Positions 6,412 to 6,431 of a DNA stretch of 6,431 bases are shown here, piece after piece. The notes beneath the pieces were generated by a model. It was not told the origin of the DNA and ran no database searches. It saw nothing but the letters and a program-made list of their open reading frames with translations. This DNA comes from Clostridiales bacterium (GTDB lineage Bacteria > Bacillota > Clostridia > Tissierellales > Sedimentibacteraceae): contig DMWH01000160.1 of the NCBI GenBank assembly GCA_003483345.1, positions 1,030-7,460 of the forward strand. The letters are read 5' to 3'. Numbering within the stretch: the first letter of the stretch is position 1; the number at the start of each line of letters is the position of its first letter. Made by a program: the position numbers and the translations under genes.

Positions 6412-6431
6412 TAACAAAAAATACAAAAAAG
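6412..6431. other. Short A-rich 3' tail, no terminator visible
   Basis: The bases after the permease stop are a second in-frame stop and an A-rich run. No hairpin is present before the window ends, so whether the operon continues cannot be decided. Confidence 0.5.

Overview
The window reads as a compact, single-direction locus from a low-GC Gram-positive bacterium, most likely a clostridial or Tissierella-like Firmicute. The grounds are AT-rich coding sequence, strong AGGAGG/GGAGG ribosome binding sites, a lipobox signal peptide, a MacA-like adaptor with an N-terminal membrane anchor, and no TolC-type outer-membrane partner. The taxonomic placement is inference; no marker gene is present.

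Layout. Positions 1-108 form a promoter region with two overlapping candidate promoters: an ECF-sigma-like GGAAC...CGTC pair, and a vegetative extended -10 TGATATAAT. This leads into a large lipoprotein of the DUF3160 family (109-2451). One base later comes a 240-aa exported protein with two calcium-loop-like D-x-D-x-D/G-x-x-D motifs typical of VCBS/FG-GAP repeat proteins (2453-3175). A 97-100 bp gap follows. It has no convincing terminator but does hold a promoter-like -10, three TTAA elements phased at exactly 11 bp (OmpR/PhoB-type operator geometry) and a 7-bp inverted repeat. Then come three tightly packed genes of a MacA-MacB-like export system: a HlyD/MacA-type adaptor (3276-4502), a MacB/LolD-type ABC ATPase (4509-5216) and a FtsX/MacB-type permease (about 5194-6411) that overlaps the ATPase. 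The last 20 bases are A-rich and show no terminator hairpin.

How the genes may work together. The last three genes should form an ATP-driven mechanotransmission-type transporter of the YknXYZ/MacAB class. The adaptor and the large extracytoplasmic domain of the permease would act outside the membrane, powered by the ATPase inside. The first two genes encode extracytoplasmic proteins of unknown role, translationally coupled to each other. Same strand and lack of a clear terminator make it plausible, but not proven, that all five act in one envelope-associated process. The most interesting signals are this five-gene association and the two dissimilar control regions: ECF-like before the lipoprotein, response-regulator-like before the transporter. 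All five genes look intact; no mobile element, RNA gene or CRISPR array was seen.
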